Part shown: positions 1-8,064 of the stretch, in pieces
Position numbering within the stretch: the first letter of the stretch is position 1
Layout: every line of letters begins with the position of its first letter
Source: an uncultured Monoglobus sp.
Lineage (GTDB): Bacteria > Bacillota > Clostridia > Monoglobales > Monoglobaceae
Direction: 5' to 3'
Length of the DNA: 36,523 nt
Assembly: GCA_947630505.1 (NCBI GenBank)
Contig: CANRHV010000025.1
Location: 1-36,523 of the forward strand
The notes under the pieces: model-generated
Told to the model about the DNA's origin: nothing
What the model saw: only the letters and a program-made list of their open reading frames with translations
The model's database searches: none
Program-made: the position numbers and the translations under genes

Positions 1-42
1 GCGATTGAAGCAGACAAATTGATAGAATTAGATTTTGGGTAA
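1..42 (+). CDS. 3' end of a truncated unknown gene
   Basis: Frame 1 is open from the window edge to a TAA at 40-42, giving the last 13 residues of a protein ending in IELDFG. It is too short to identify. A real gene tail is plausible because the next downstream sequence is repeat-rich intergenic DNA, but a chance open frame of this length cannot be excluded. Confidence 0.3.
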   Translation, partial: AIEADKLIELDFG

Positions 43-78
43 ATTTTGACTGCACATTTCTTGACAAGTCCAAAAAGT

Positions 79-154
79 CGGATGAGGTGGAAACGTAGGG
101 ATTAGACACCTCATCAGTCACCTTCGGTGACAGCTTCCCCTCAAGGGGAAGCCT
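79..154. repeat. Palindromic intergenic repeat, family A (short copy)
   Basis: Contains the block CACCTCATCAGTCA, a small hairpin (TCACC-TTC-GGTGA) and the palindrome CTTCCCCTCAAGGGGAAG. The left part, CGGATGAGGTG, is the inverse of CACCTCATC, so the copy has inverted ends around a short centre. Fuller copies lie at 24384-24522 and 25876-26014. It is non-coding and looks like a MITE-type or REP-type element. Confidence 0.75.
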
Positions 155-160
155 ATATCT

Positions 161-287
161 GCCTCGCCCCTTGGGGAGAGGTGGATTTTCGCCAAAGGCG
201 AAAAGACGGAGAGGGGTTTCCCATGCGATTTGGAACACAAACCCCTCTCAGTCACCTACGGTGACAGCTCTCCCCAAGGGGCGAGCC
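161..287. repeat. Inverted-repeat element, family B
   Basis: The ends are near-perfect inverted repeats of about 20 bp (GCCTCGCCCCTTGGGGAGAG against CTCTCCCCAAGGGGCGAGCC). Between them lie smaller hairpins (TTTCGCC-AAA-GGCGAAA and TCACC-TAC-GGTGA) and GAGAGGGGTTT/AAACCCCTCTC. A related shorter copy lies at 24857-24903. No protein is encoded. The size and ends fit a MITE-like element. Confidence 0.7.
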
Positions 288-366
288 GGGACGCCGGGGT
301 CGTCCCCTACGACTTCAGTATGTAAAGCACCGTAGGGGCGGACGACCTCGGCCGCCCGCCCCTTTG
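288..366. repeat. GC-rich repeat, family C
   Basis: Carries the block GGGCGGACGACCTCGGCCGC that recurs at 20067-20094 and, inverted, near 25790-25813. It is next to family A and B repeats here and near 25.8 kb, so the families travel together in intergenic DNA. With 79-287 it fills the gap before the LRR gene. Confidence 0.65.
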
Positions 367-393
367 GATTTAATTGGGAATTAATTATTTTTT

Positions 394-2175
394 TCACAAA
401 CTCATCTCGGCCGTTTCCGCCAATGGTTTCATGCTGTCCGTATCGCTCCAAAGCATCACTTTTATGTCCACATTTTGCAGATAATCGCTAAATAGATATA
501 CCTCGCCGAAATTATAACTTTGCTGCATATCAACAAGCGCGCCGTTTTTGTTATATACCGCAAGAATCACTTGCGCGAACAAATCATCGCAATTGCTTAC
601 TTTAGCCGTAACAAAATCATCCCAAACCTCGGTTATCTCAACCGAAGGTGCGCTCGGGTCCGCGGTCGGCTTTACCGTCGGTACAGGCGTCGGCGTAGGC
701 TTTTGCGTGGGCGTCGGCGTAGGTTTTTGCGTGGGCGTCGGCGTAGGTTTTGGCGTCGGCGTTGCCTCCCCCGGCATGGGTGAGTTATAATGGATATTGG
801 CGTTGAGCAAGGGGCTGTCATCGTCTTCATCGCTATACACAATATTTATTAAATCCCATTCGCTTTTGCTTCCCTCATAATAAACATCGGTGAGATTTTC
901 ACAGCCATAAAAAAGCTCTATTTTCTCAACGCTCCTTGGAATATACACACTTTTTAAATTATGACAAAAAGCAAAAGTTCTGAACTTTATCTCGGTCACA
1001 CTGTTTGGGATCGTTATGCTTGTTAAGCCGCAGCTATAAAAAGCCTCTTTACCAATTTCTGCAATGCTGTTTGGCAAATTTATACTTGCTAAACTTTCAC
1101 AATAAGCAAACGCTCCTTCTCCGATGGTTTTCACACTATTCGGAATATTTATATTTGTTAATTTAGAGCAACCGTTAAATGCGTCATTCCCGATTGTTAC
1201 AACGCTATTAGGAATAGTTATATTCTCAAGCATATAACAATAGCGAAATGCTCCGTCTGCTATTGTTCTTGTTCCTTGTCTGATTTGATAACTGCTTGCC
1301 AATTCGTTAGAATTTGCTTTTATGAGATGATTGTCAATATATAAAACGCCGTCTTTCCAATTTTGCTTATTTTTATAATAAGCGGTATCGCCAAAATTTG
1401 ATTCAATACTTATTACACTGTCGGGTATTTTTATTTCCGAAAGACCCGTGCAGCCGGAAAAAGCATTGTTGTTTATATATTTTAAACCGTTCGGCATCAC
1501 TAAACTTGTTAAATCAACGCAGTCGGAAAATCCTCCGGACGCAATACCAATAGTTCCGGGCTTGACTTCATATTTGCCTTTTACTAAATCGGGTTTTGCT
1601 TCTATAAGATATTTTCCGACATATAAAACGCCGTTTGTCCAGTTCGATTGATTATTATAGTACGCTGTGTTTTCAAAAGCGTAGGCGTCTATGTATGTGA
1701 CCCCGTCCGGGATTTTTATATCGGCAAGATTAACACAGCCTCTAAATGCGCGGTATCCGATACTTCTGACGCTGCCGGGTATTATGATTTCAACAATTTC
1801 CGGATAATCGACATATGGTGGATCAGAGACAGCCATACCTGCTCTACTGTTAAACTCGTCAAAAGCATAGTCGCCTATCCTTGTTACGCCGTCTTGAATT
1901 ATTACCTTTTTAATTTTTTCATAACCATATCCCCATCCGGAGTAATAATCACGTCCCCAAGCGGGCGGACTGTAACGTGAATCATAATCCTTCATTTCTC
2001 CCGTGCCGCTGATCGTCAGCGTGCCGTCGGAATCGAGCGTCCATTTCACATTGTCGCCATCGCCCTCGGTGCCGCAATTTCCACTTGCGATTATTGTTGC
2101 CGCATTTACCGGAATGACTGTCAGCAAAGCGCACACCATTGTCAATACCAATACTAAACATAAGATCCTTTTCAT
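394..2175 (-). CDS. Secreted BspA-type leucine-rich-repeat surface protein
   Basis: A 593-residue protein when started at the ATG at 2173-2175, which has a strong GGAGGT site at 2184-2189; an upstream in-frame start would add 16 residues in front of a clear signal peptide (MKRILCLVLVLTM, cut near VNA-A). The body has about ten LRR_5 (BspA/Treponema pallidum) repeats of the type IPNSVxxIGxxAFxxC, two broken by YYxNxxNWxxGVLY inserts typical of this family. A Pro-Thr linker (PTPTPTQK repeats) and an 80-residue C-terminal module, probably a beta-sandwich, follow. No LPXTG sorting signal or membrane anchor is seen. Family members are adhesion or binding proteins outside the cell; the ligand here is unknown. 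Its leader (2191-2396) is unusually structured and probably regulatory. Confidence 0.9.
   Translation of the reverse strand: MKRILCLVLVLTMVCALLTVIPVNAATIIASGNCGTEGDGDNVKWTLDSDGTLTISGTGEMKDYDSRYSPPAWGRDYYSGWGYGYEKIKKVIIQDGVTRIGDYAFDEFNSRAGMAVSDPPYVDYPEIVEIIIPGSVRSIGYRAFRGCVNLADIKIPDGVTYIDAYAFENTAYYNNQSNWTNGVLYVGKYLIEAKPDLVKGKYEVKPGTIGIASGGFSDCVDLTSLVMPNGLKYINNNAFSGCTGLSEIKIPDSVISIESNFGDTAYYKNKQNWKDGVLYIDNHLIKANSNELASSYQIRQGTRTIADGAFRYCYMLENITIPNSVVTIGNDAFNGCSKLTNINIPNSVKTIGEGAFAYCESLASINLPNSIAEIGKEAFYSCGLTSITIPNSVTEIKFRTFAFCHNLKSVYIPRSVEKIELFYGCENLTDVYYEGSKSEWDLINIVYSDEDDDSPLLNANIHYNSPMPGEATPTPKPTPTPTQKPTPTPTQKPTPTPVPTVKPTADPSAPSVEITEVWDDFVTAKVSNCDDLFAQVILAVYNKNGALVDMQQSYNFGEVYLFSDYLQNVDIKVMLWSDTDSMKPLAETAEMSL
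687..760. repeat. 24-bp tandem repeat coding the Pro-Thr linker
   Basis: The block GCGTCGGCGTAGG recurs at 687, 711 and 735, an exact 24-bp period, giving three copies of an eight-residue PTPTPTQK unit in the LRR protein. Whole units keep the reading frame, so copy number can vary without breaking the gene. Confidence 0.85.
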
Positions 2176-2190
2176 AAAAATGTACCTCCA

Positions 2191-2227
2191 AAATAAAAAG
2201 TGTATGGCCTCAATCGAAACCATACAC
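2191..2227 (-). terminator. Intrinsic terminator inside the LRR gene leader
   Basis: On the minus strand GTGTATGG (2227-2220 side) and CCATACAC form a perfect 8-bp stem followed at once by TTTTTATTTT and then the GGAGGT ribosome site. A terminator between promoter and start codon implies conditional readthrough. Confidence 0.75.
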
Positions 2228-2249
2228 GAAAAATGTTAGCTCCGATTGT

Positions 2250-2362
2250 TGTCACACAAGTTATTTGCACTCTTTATTTAAGGATGCCAAAACAGAGCAT
2301 GCATTTTTACCAACGAAAAATGCACCCTTTAAACAAAGAGTTTAATATTAACTTATGTGACA
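2250..2362 (-). ncRNA. Structured leader RNA of the LRR gene (candidate riboregulator)
   Basis: Nested inverted repeats: an outer 14-bp stem (2250-2263 with 2349-2362, one G-U), a 13-bp stem (2269-2281 with 2329-2341, one G-U) and a 9-bp apical hairpin TGCATTTTT/AAAAATGCA (2300-2308 with 2316-2324). The promoter at 2368-2396 would start transcription right at the outer stem. A terminator follows at 2191-2227. I do not recognise a known riboswitch class. Seen directly: stems, promoter, terminator. Inferred: regulation of the LRR gene. Confidence 0.6.
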
Positions 2363-2367
2363 CACTC

Positions 2368-2396
2368 AGCATATCATATTTTTCAAAAAAGGTCAA
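2368..2396 (-). promoter_or_regulatory. Sigma-A promoter of the LRR gene
   Basis: Minus strand TTGACC (2396-2391), 17-nt spacer, TATGCT (2373-2368). The predicted start near 2361 coincides with the 5' end of the leader stem. Confidence 0.7.
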
Positions 2397-2458
2397 TAAA
2401 AATTTAAAAAGACAACAAATTCAAGCCGATTTATTCGCGGCGAATAAATAAAAAAACA

Positions 2459-2488
2459 GCTGAGGCATAACCCACGCTATGCCTCAGC
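2459..2488 (-). terminator. Terminator of the YhcG locus
   Basis: A perfect 11-bp stem, GCTGAGGCATA/TATGCCTCAGC, followed on the minus strand by TGTTTTTTTATTTATT, placed just after the yhcG stop codon at 2515. Confidence 0.85.
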
Positions 2489-2514
2489 CAAAAACTTAAA
2501 CATCAAATTTTCTT

Positions 2515-3687
2515 TTAAAATATTATATCTTCCTCTGTATCCAATAGTTTTTTCAAATCTTCAATATCCGGCAGGGCTTTTCGCAACTCTTCAGACATAT
2601 CCTTTGACGTCTTATAAGTTGCTACTCCCATCGGTTTTGTATAATCCCGAATCACATAGTCCACAAATGACTTGTTCATATCTTTACAAAGAATAATTCC
2701 AATAGCAGGATTTTCATGCGCTTTTCGTTCATACCCGTCAAGCACACTTAAATATCCTTGCAGCTGGCCCAGATATGAGGTTTTAAACTTTCCTCTCTTT
2801 AATTCTACAGCAACAAGACAATTTAATTCCCTATTGAAAAACAAAAGGTCTATATATTGATCTTCTCCAAAGGCATCCAAGTGATACTGATTACGAATAA
2901 ATGCAAAATCCTTTCCAAATGTCAGTATGAAGTTTTTTATGTTATGAATAATAGCGTTTTCCACTACCTTTTCATCAACATCGGCGCTGTCCCTGACATC
3001 AAGTTCTTCCACATTAATGTAATCAAGAAGATATTCGTCTTTGAACGCACCTATTGCCTTCAATGCCTGCTGTCCTGCGGGAAGAGTCTGTACAAAATTG
3101 TTCGGAAGAGCTCCCTGATGACGGTAATCATCTGCGGCAATACTTCTCTTCAGTGCCTCTACGGTAAAATGTTCATCCGCGCACCGCCTGACGTAAAAAA
3201 GCCGCTCTTTGAAATCTTTAATTTTACCAAGAATTACCTTGTGATGAGTAAACCCGATATGCAAAAACGCATCTATCGGAAAATCATGTAAATTTGGAAT
3301 TTGCAAATTCCAAATCGGTTCAATTTCGTTTTTTTCTGATTTGGAATTCGTAAGTTCCAAATTAACCGATACATTATTTATAATCTTCTCAGATTGTTCA
3401 ACTAAATCCAACATTTTCCATTCTTCGTAAAAAGTACGCATATATCAAAGGTTTCGAGATGTGAATCCTCTAAGTCCGGGTAATTCTTTATCCAGCTGCC
3501 GACTGATGAGATCAATTGCGCCCTTACCCCAAAAACCGTTGCGTGAATTTAAAGATATGTACTTGCCAATACCGTAATAGAGCCGCAGCTGTTTCTCGTT
3601 CACGGTTCTTGCGGCGTCATATTGACTTTGCAATATTGCTGTTTTTATTGCCTTGACAGCTTTATTATAATTCTGTAACTCACTCAT
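2515..3687 (-). pseudogene. yhcG: YhcG/DUF1016 family PDDEXK nuclease, interrupted by an in-frame TGA
   Basis: The first 80 codons (3687-3448) encode the DUF1016 N-terminal domain (LPGLRGFTSRNL at its end); after TGA at 3445-3447 the same frame continues TAT-ATG and encodes 308 residues starting MRTFYEEW, with the C-terminal PDDEXK nuclease fold (DLLFFNRELNCLVAVELKRGKF region). Together they make one about 390-codon gene, the usual family length. The defect is one nonsense codon, not a frameshift, where homologues usually have Lys, Arg or Gln. Many other genes here end in TGA, so recoding is unlikely. The C-terminal part has its own ATG but no clear ribosome site. Family members sit in restriction and defence contexts; exact substrates are uncertain. 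A sequencing error is possible. Confidence 0.8.
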
Positions 3688-3690
3688 ATT

Positions 3691-3906
3691 TTATATCCTT
3701 TCAGATACAAATTTCTCTATTTCAACGCCTTCATTTTTTTCGGGATCATCGTCATTCAGATAATCCTCGTAAAGACGCTGACAAAAGGCGTCGTCCGCGG
3801 CGTCTTCCAATGCCATCTGAAAATTTTGCAGCATGTTCAAAATATAGCCCATCTGTGATTCGGGTATGTTTTCGATTATATTTATTGCCGCTTCTTTGTT
3901 TGACAT
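3691..3906 (-). CDS. Small conserved-looking acidic protein upstream of yhcG
   Basis: Encodes 71 residues (MSNKEAAINIIENIPESQMG...), starting after an AGGTGATAAT site and ending 3 bp before the yhcG start, so the two are co-transcribed. The N-terminal half, IIxNIPESxMxYILNMLQNFQ, looks helical and resembles the start of small Firmicutes proteins often found as antitoxin-like partners; the second half is acidic (YLNDDDPEKNEGVEIE). No DNA-binding motif is evident. I cannot assign a function. It may be a partner of YhcG, judged only from the spacing. Confidence 0.7.
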   Translation of the reverse strand: MSNKEAAINIIENIPESQMGYILNMLQNFQMALEDAADDAFCQRLYEDYLNDDDPEKNEGVEIEKFVSERI

Positions 3907-3956
3907 ATTATCACCTCGGGTATATTGTATCAGATTTTTTATAAAATATCAACATC

Positions 3957-5101
3957 TTATTTCACCAGCAGGCGATAGAGAGTCGGGTCGAAGTTAAATT
4001 CTTTTATAATCGCCTCGGCGCGTTTGAGCGCTTCCTCGCGCTTTGCTTTCGGAATGTTCCGCTTTGTCGCGCGTATCAGCAGGTTTTTGGGCGAGTGGGA
4101 AAAATCCACAAACTCAAGCATCTGCACCTTATACCCCGCATACTCAAGCAGCTTGCCGCGTATCGCGTCGGTGGCGAGGGCGGAGAACCGCTCCTTGATA
4201 AGGCCGTAGTCGGTGAGGGCCGACAAATTATCGGTTTTTATCTGGCCGTTCAACTCGTGCTGGCAGCAGGGCACCGAAATTATACGCTCCGCGCCCCACG
4301 AGACCGCGTTATACAGCGCGTAGTCGGTCGCGGTGTCGCAGGCATGGAGGGTGATCACCATATCGGGCTTTTCTTTAGGCTTATAGCCGTTTATATCGCC
4401 GACCGAGAATTTCAGATCCTCGTACCCGTATTTCTCGGCGAGACGGCTGCATTTTTCTATCACGTCCGCCTTGAGGTCGAGCCCCGAAATATTCGCCTTG
4501 ACGCCCTTAATTTGGGTCAAATAGTAATACACCACAAATGTCAGGTACGACTTTCCGCAGCCGAAGTCCACGACGCTGAGCTCCCTCGGCGGGTCGTCGC
4601 CAAGCATATCGTCTATGATCTCGGCGAACCGATTTATCTGGCGGTACTTGTCGTACATGGCGCTCACCACGTGCCCATCCTTTGTCAGCACTCCCAGATC
4701 GACCAGCGGAGGTATCTCACCGCCGGTGTCGAGAATATATTTCTTTTTTCGGTTGTTGCCCTCGGCGGGCGCGGCGCTTTGCTCCTTGAGCCGCCTCTTA
4801 GAAAAACCCGCCTTGCCCTTTTTGGAGATCTTCAGCGTGTAGCCGCTGCCCGCGCTCCACGCGTCGAGCTGGCGAAAGCCGTACTCGGTCATCAGCCGCT
4901 CGGCCTCGGCCGCAATATCCTCTTTTTCTATGTTTTTGTGAAAGCCTGTTTTTCGGTGAAAGTCTCGATCTGGTATTTTTCACGTCCGCCTATGCTTTTG
5001 AGCGTTATTACCGCCTTTTTGACCTCGGACGACTTTTTTGCGGGATTGCTGATAACCGCCTTTTTGATCTCATCGCCGAATATCGCGCCTATATATTCCA
5101 T
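3957..5101 (-). CDS. SAM-dependent methyltransferase (Methyltransf_32 type) with a frameshift near 4939
   Basis: An ATG at 5101 with a GGAGG site opens a frame of 54 residues ending EKQAF, then hits TAG after three more codons. The family sequence continues in the next frame (3957-4892 as an open frame from a later ATG) with DFGCGKSYLTF as SAM motif I, DLKADVIEKC as motif II and the signature SVPCCQHELN. Adding one base at about 4939 restores a 381-residue protein of normal layout. The junction holds an A5 run on which a Lys-tRNA could slip by -1 (AAA to AAA), so true frameshifting, mutation and assembly error are all open. The catalytic domain is intact in the downstream frame. Substrate unknown; family members are predicted RNA or protein methyltransferases. 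It is followed upstream by the SDR gene on the same strand, 12 bp away. Confidence 0.8.
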
Positions 5102-5113
5102 GTCCGCCTCCCG

Positions 5114-5824
5114 TTATATCACAAATCCGCCGTTTACGCCCAAGACCTGGCCCGTTATGAATCCGCTCTCGGCCAGGAAATACGCCGCGTCGGCCACGTC
5201 CTCGGGCGCGCCGAGCCTCATCAACGGCGTGTCGTCCGCAAGGGCGCTTATCGTGTCGCCGCTAAGCTCCGCGTTCATGTCGGTCTCAATAACGCCCGGC
5301 GCTATGCAGTTGACGCGTATGCCCGACGGGCCAAGCTCTTTCGCCAGCGCTTTGGTAAGCCCGATAAGCCCCGCCTTTGACGCGGAGTACGCCGCCTCGC
5401 AGGAGGCTCCGACCTGGCCCCACATCGACGAGATGTTTATCACGCAGCCGCTCAGCCCGGCTATCATCGGCTTTATCAGACTTTTGGTGACGCGGAACGC
5501 GCCGCCGAGGTTCACGTCTATCATTCTCTGCCACTCGGCCTCGGTCATGTCGGTAAACAGCCCGATGCGCGAGATGCCCGCGTTGTTTACCAGAACGTCG
5601 AGGGCGCCGAAGCGCTCTCCGATCTCGTCGGCCATAGCCGCGACCTGATTCGGATCACCCACGTCGGCGCGCACGGCCGCGCCCCCGAGCTCCGCGGCGA
5701 GCGCCTTCGCCTCGGCCTCGGATCTATTATAATTAATTATCACTCGGTAGCCCTCGCCCGCGAAACGGCGCGCGATCGCGGCGCCGATACCGCGGCTTCC
5801 GCCTGTTATAAGAGCGGTTTTCAC
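5114..5824 (-). CDS. FabG-like short-chain dehydrogenase/reductase
   Basis: 236 residues, the normal size of a classical SDR. The N terminus has the nucleotide motif TGGSRGIG, then NNAG (residues about 85-88), the catalytic Ser in INISSM and YSASKAG with the Tyr and Lys of the active site; it ends GQVLGVNGGFVI as in 3-oxoacyl-ACP reductases. NADPH-dependent reduction of a keto group is expected. There are no fatty acid genes nearby, so a housekeeping FabG is less likely; solitary genes of this type in Bacillota are often annotated as the EF-P 5-aminopentanone reductase, which I cannot confirm. Start supported by AAGGGGGA. It precedes the frameshifted methyltransferase by 12 bp and is likely co-transcribed with it. 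Confidence 0.9.
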   Translation of the reverse strand: MKTALITGGSRGIGAAIARRFAGEGYRVIINYNRSEAEAKALAAELGGAAVRADVGDPNQVAAMADEIGERFGALDVLVNNAGISRIGLFTDMTEAEWQRMIDVNLGGAFRVTKSLIKPMIAGLSGCVINISSMWGQVGASCEAAYSASKAGLIGLTKALAKELGPSGIRVNCIAPGVIETDMNAELSGDTISALADDTPLMRLGAPEDVADAAYFLAESGFITGQVLGVNGGFVI

Positions 5825-5845
5825 ATAAAATCCCCCTTTTCAAAA

Positions 5846-5874
5846 CAGCCGCGGGCATTAGGATCCCGCGGCTG
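5846..5874 (-). terminator. Hairpin after lysC
   Basis: A perfect 10-bp stem, CAGCCGCGGG/CCCGCGGCTG with a 9-nt loop, lies between the lysC stop and the SDR start. On the minus strand it is followed by only four Ts, so it may be a weak or partial terminator. Confidence 0.6.
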
Positions 5875-5881
5875 ATATTTT

Positions 5882-7087
5882 CTAATTGATAAATTTGTCG
5901 TGCACCACTCTGACGGCCTCCTCGGCTTTGTCGAGCTTTATCAGAACCGACACCTTGATCTCCGATGTGGCTATCATGTGGATATTTATGTTGTTCTCAA
6001 ACAGCGCCTCGAACATTTTCGCCGCGACGCCCGGGTTGTTCGCCATGCCCGCGCCCACGATCGAGACCTTTGAGAGGTCGTCTCTATGGTCGAGCTTTTG
6101 GTATTTGAGCGTGCCTTTGAGCTCCTCGAGTATCTCGAGAGTTCTGGGCTCGTTGTCTCTGGAGACAGTGAAGGCGATATCCTTTGTGCCTTCTCTGCCG
6201 ACCGACTGCAGGATCATGTCCACATTTATATGCTCGCTTGCGAGCTCGGAGAATATCCTGAACGCCACGCCGGGCGTGTGCGGAAGTCCGATCACGCCTA
6301 TTCTCGCCACGTCGTTATCGCGGGTCACGCCTCTTATCAACATTCTTTCCATATCTATTACCTCCTTAACCATTGTGCCCGGAACTTTTTCAAAGCTGGA
6401 CCTTACCTCAAGCTTCACGTTATATTTTTTCGCCAGCTCAACGCTTCTGTTGTGCAGAACGTTGGCGCCCAGACTTGCCAGCTCAAGCATCTCGTCGTAT
6501 GTTATCTCGTCGAGCTTTTTCGCGTCTTCGCATATCCTCGGGTCGGCGGTGTAAACGCCGTCCACGTCGGTGTATATCTCGCATTTGTCGGCGTGGAGCG
6601 CCGCCGCGATCGCCACCGCCGAGGTGTCGCTTCCGCCGCGGCCCAGAGTGGTTATATCGTCGTATTTGTTAAGCCCCTGGAACCCCGCCACGACCGCGAT
6701 GCGCTTTTTGTCGATCGCTCTGCGTATGCGCTCGGTGTCTATCTTTTTTATGCGGGCGGCTCCCGACACGCTGTTTGTGTTAAAGCCCGCCTGCCAGCCG
6801 GTGAGCGATATCACAGGGCAGCCTATTTTTTCTATCGCCATCGCGAGGAGCGCTATCGAGATCTGCTCGCCGCTGGCGAGCAGCATATCCAGCTCGCGCT
6901 TTGAGGCGCTTGGGTTGATCTCGTTCGCCTTTTCTATCAGCTCGTCGGTGGTGTCGCCCTGAGCGGACACGACCACGACCACCTGATTTCCCGCCTTATA
7001 TGTCTCGGTCACGCGCTCCGCCACGTTCATGACCTTTGCGGCGTCCGCCACGGAGCTGCCTCCGAACTTCTGTACTATAAGTGCCAA
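5882..7087 (-). CDS. lysC: Aspartate kinase
   Basis: 401 residues with KFGGSSV at residues 7-13, the GRGGSDTSA substrate motif near 150 and two C-terminal ACT domains (VIGLPHTPGVAFRIF and VGAGMANNPGVAAKMF), the usual length for a monofunctional class. It phosphorylates L-aspartate as the first step to lysine, threonine and methionine; ACT domains give feedback inhibition by end products. The start is TTG with AGGAGGGA in front. It follows thrB by 67 bp on the same strand, so the cluster DUF1015-hom-thrB-lysC is probably one transcript. No lysine riboswitch is visible in the short gap. Confidence 0.96.
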   Translation of the reverse strand: MALIVQKFGGSSVADAAKVMNVAERVTETYKAGNQVVVVVSAQGDTTDELIEKANEINPSASKRELDMLLASGEQISIALLAMAIEKIGCPVISLTGWQAGFNTNSVSGAARIKKIDTERIRRAIDKKRIAVVAGFQGLNKYDDITTLGRGGSDTSAVAIAAALHADKCEIYTDVDGVYTADPRICEDAKKLDEITYDEMLELASLGANVLHNRSVELAKKYNVKLEVRSSFEKVPGTMVKEVIDMERMLIRGVTRDNDVARIGVIGLPHTPGVAFRIFSELASEHINVDMILQSVGREGTKDIAFTVSRDNEPRTLEILEELKGTLKYQKLDHRDDLSKVSIVGAGMANNPGVAAKMFEALFENNINIHMIATSEIKVSVLIKLDKAEEAVRVVHDKFIN

Positions 7088-7154
7088 AAAAATCCCTCCT
7101 GAATTACCTTTTGAAACTTTATATTTTAATCTCGGTTTATTCCGTTTATTTATT

Positions 7155-8063
7155 CTATTGGTTTTCTATAACGCAGGCTCCGATGTTGTCGGGCCTGAGC
7201 TCGTATAATTTCCAGTCCTTCATCTTGCTGAGCAGTATGCCGCTGATCTCGCAGGCGAACCTTTTGTCCGAGCCGTCGACTATCGCGATGATCGTGGGGC
7301 CCGCTCCGCTCAGATAAACGCCCAGCGCCCCCTTTTGGTAGCACAGCCGAAACAGGCTGTCCATGTTGGGTATCAGGCGCTTTCGGTAGTTCTGGTGGAG
7401 CTTGTCTCCCACCGCGGTCCTGATGTTCTCATATTTGCCCGTGATCAGACTGGCCGCAAGCAGCGCGCTGTGGCCCGCGTTGTATACCGCGTCGTTGTGG
7501 GGCACCGATTTGGGAAGCACCTCGCGCGATTTTTTTGTCTGCAAATAAAAATCCGGAACAAGCGCCGCGAAGCGCAGCTCATCCGGGTTGAGCTCTGTTT
7601 TGACGTAGCGGACAGAGTGCCTCGTCATGACGTTGACCGTGAAACCGCCGACCAAAGCCGGGGTCACGTTGTCGGGATGGCCCTCTATGTCCGCGGCGAG
7701 CCTCAGCATTTCCTCCTGCGACAGCTTGTCGCCGCACAGCTTGTTGGCGGCTACCACGCCGCCGACAATGCCCGCGCTGCTGCTGCCGAGGCCGCGCGTT
7801 ATCATAATATTGTTTTCAAGCGTGAGTTTGAGACCCGGGCACTTGTGGCCCGTGAGGTCAAACACGCGCTTCATTGATTTGTATATCAGATTTTCCTCGT
7901 CGGTCGGGAGAAATTTCGCGGTGTCGTCGATTATGTCTATCTCAAGCCTTCCGCTGTCGTTTTCCTCCGCGGTGACGTAGTTATAAAGGCTCAGCGCTAT
8001 GCCCATGCTGTCAAAGCCCGCGCCCATATTGGCCGAAGTGGCGGGGATCCTGATCTTAACCAT
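7155..8063 (-). CDS. thrB: Homoserine kinase
   Basis: 302-residue GHMP kinase. It has PATSANMGAGFDSMG at the N terminus, the ATP loop TRGLGSSSAGIVGG near residue 90 and the C-terminal GVYLSGAGPTI motif. It makes O-phospho-L-homoserine from homoserine and ATP for threonine synthesis. The ATG lies one base after the hom stop codon, so translation is likely coupled; the GGAGC site is inside hom. Threonine synthase (thrC) is not in the window. Confidence 0.96.
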   Translation of the reverse strand: MVKIRIPATSANMGAGFDSMGIALSLYNYVTAEENDSGRLEIDIIDDTAKFLPTDEENLIYKSMKRVFDLTGHKCPGLKLTLENNIMITRGLGSSSAGIVGGVVAANKLCGDKLSQEEMLRLAADIEGHPDNVTPALVGGFTVNVMTRHSVRYVKTELNPDELRFAALVPDFYLQTKKSREVLPKSVPHNDAVYNAGHSALLAASLITGKYENIRTAVGDKLHQNYRKRLIPNMDSLFRLCYQKGALGVYLSGAGPTIIAIVDGSDKRFACEISGILLSKMKDWKLYELRPDNIGACVIENQ

Positions 8064-8064
8064 C

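Noticed and set aside
687..760. CRISPR-like array
   Set aside because: The 24-bp repeats are directly adjacent without spacers and encode a Pro-Thr linker in frame.
2191..2396. Known riboswitch class such as cyclic-di-GMP or lysine type
   Set aside because: The conserved cores of these classes were not found by eye; only stems and a terminator are seen.
3445..3447. TGA as a sense codon in this genome
   Set aside because: Many intact genes here end in TGA, for example the carboxypeptidase gene at 33404-33406, so TGA is a stop.
4095..5648. 517-codon plus-strand open frame over the methyltransferase and SDR genes
   Set aside because: It lies antisense to two recognised protein families, has no ribosome site and its product has no domain; GC-rich codon bias on the minus strand keeps the opposite frame open.
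7088..7154. Lysine riboswitch before lysC
   Set aside because: The gap is 67 bp, too short for the about 170-nt element, and no matching motif is present.
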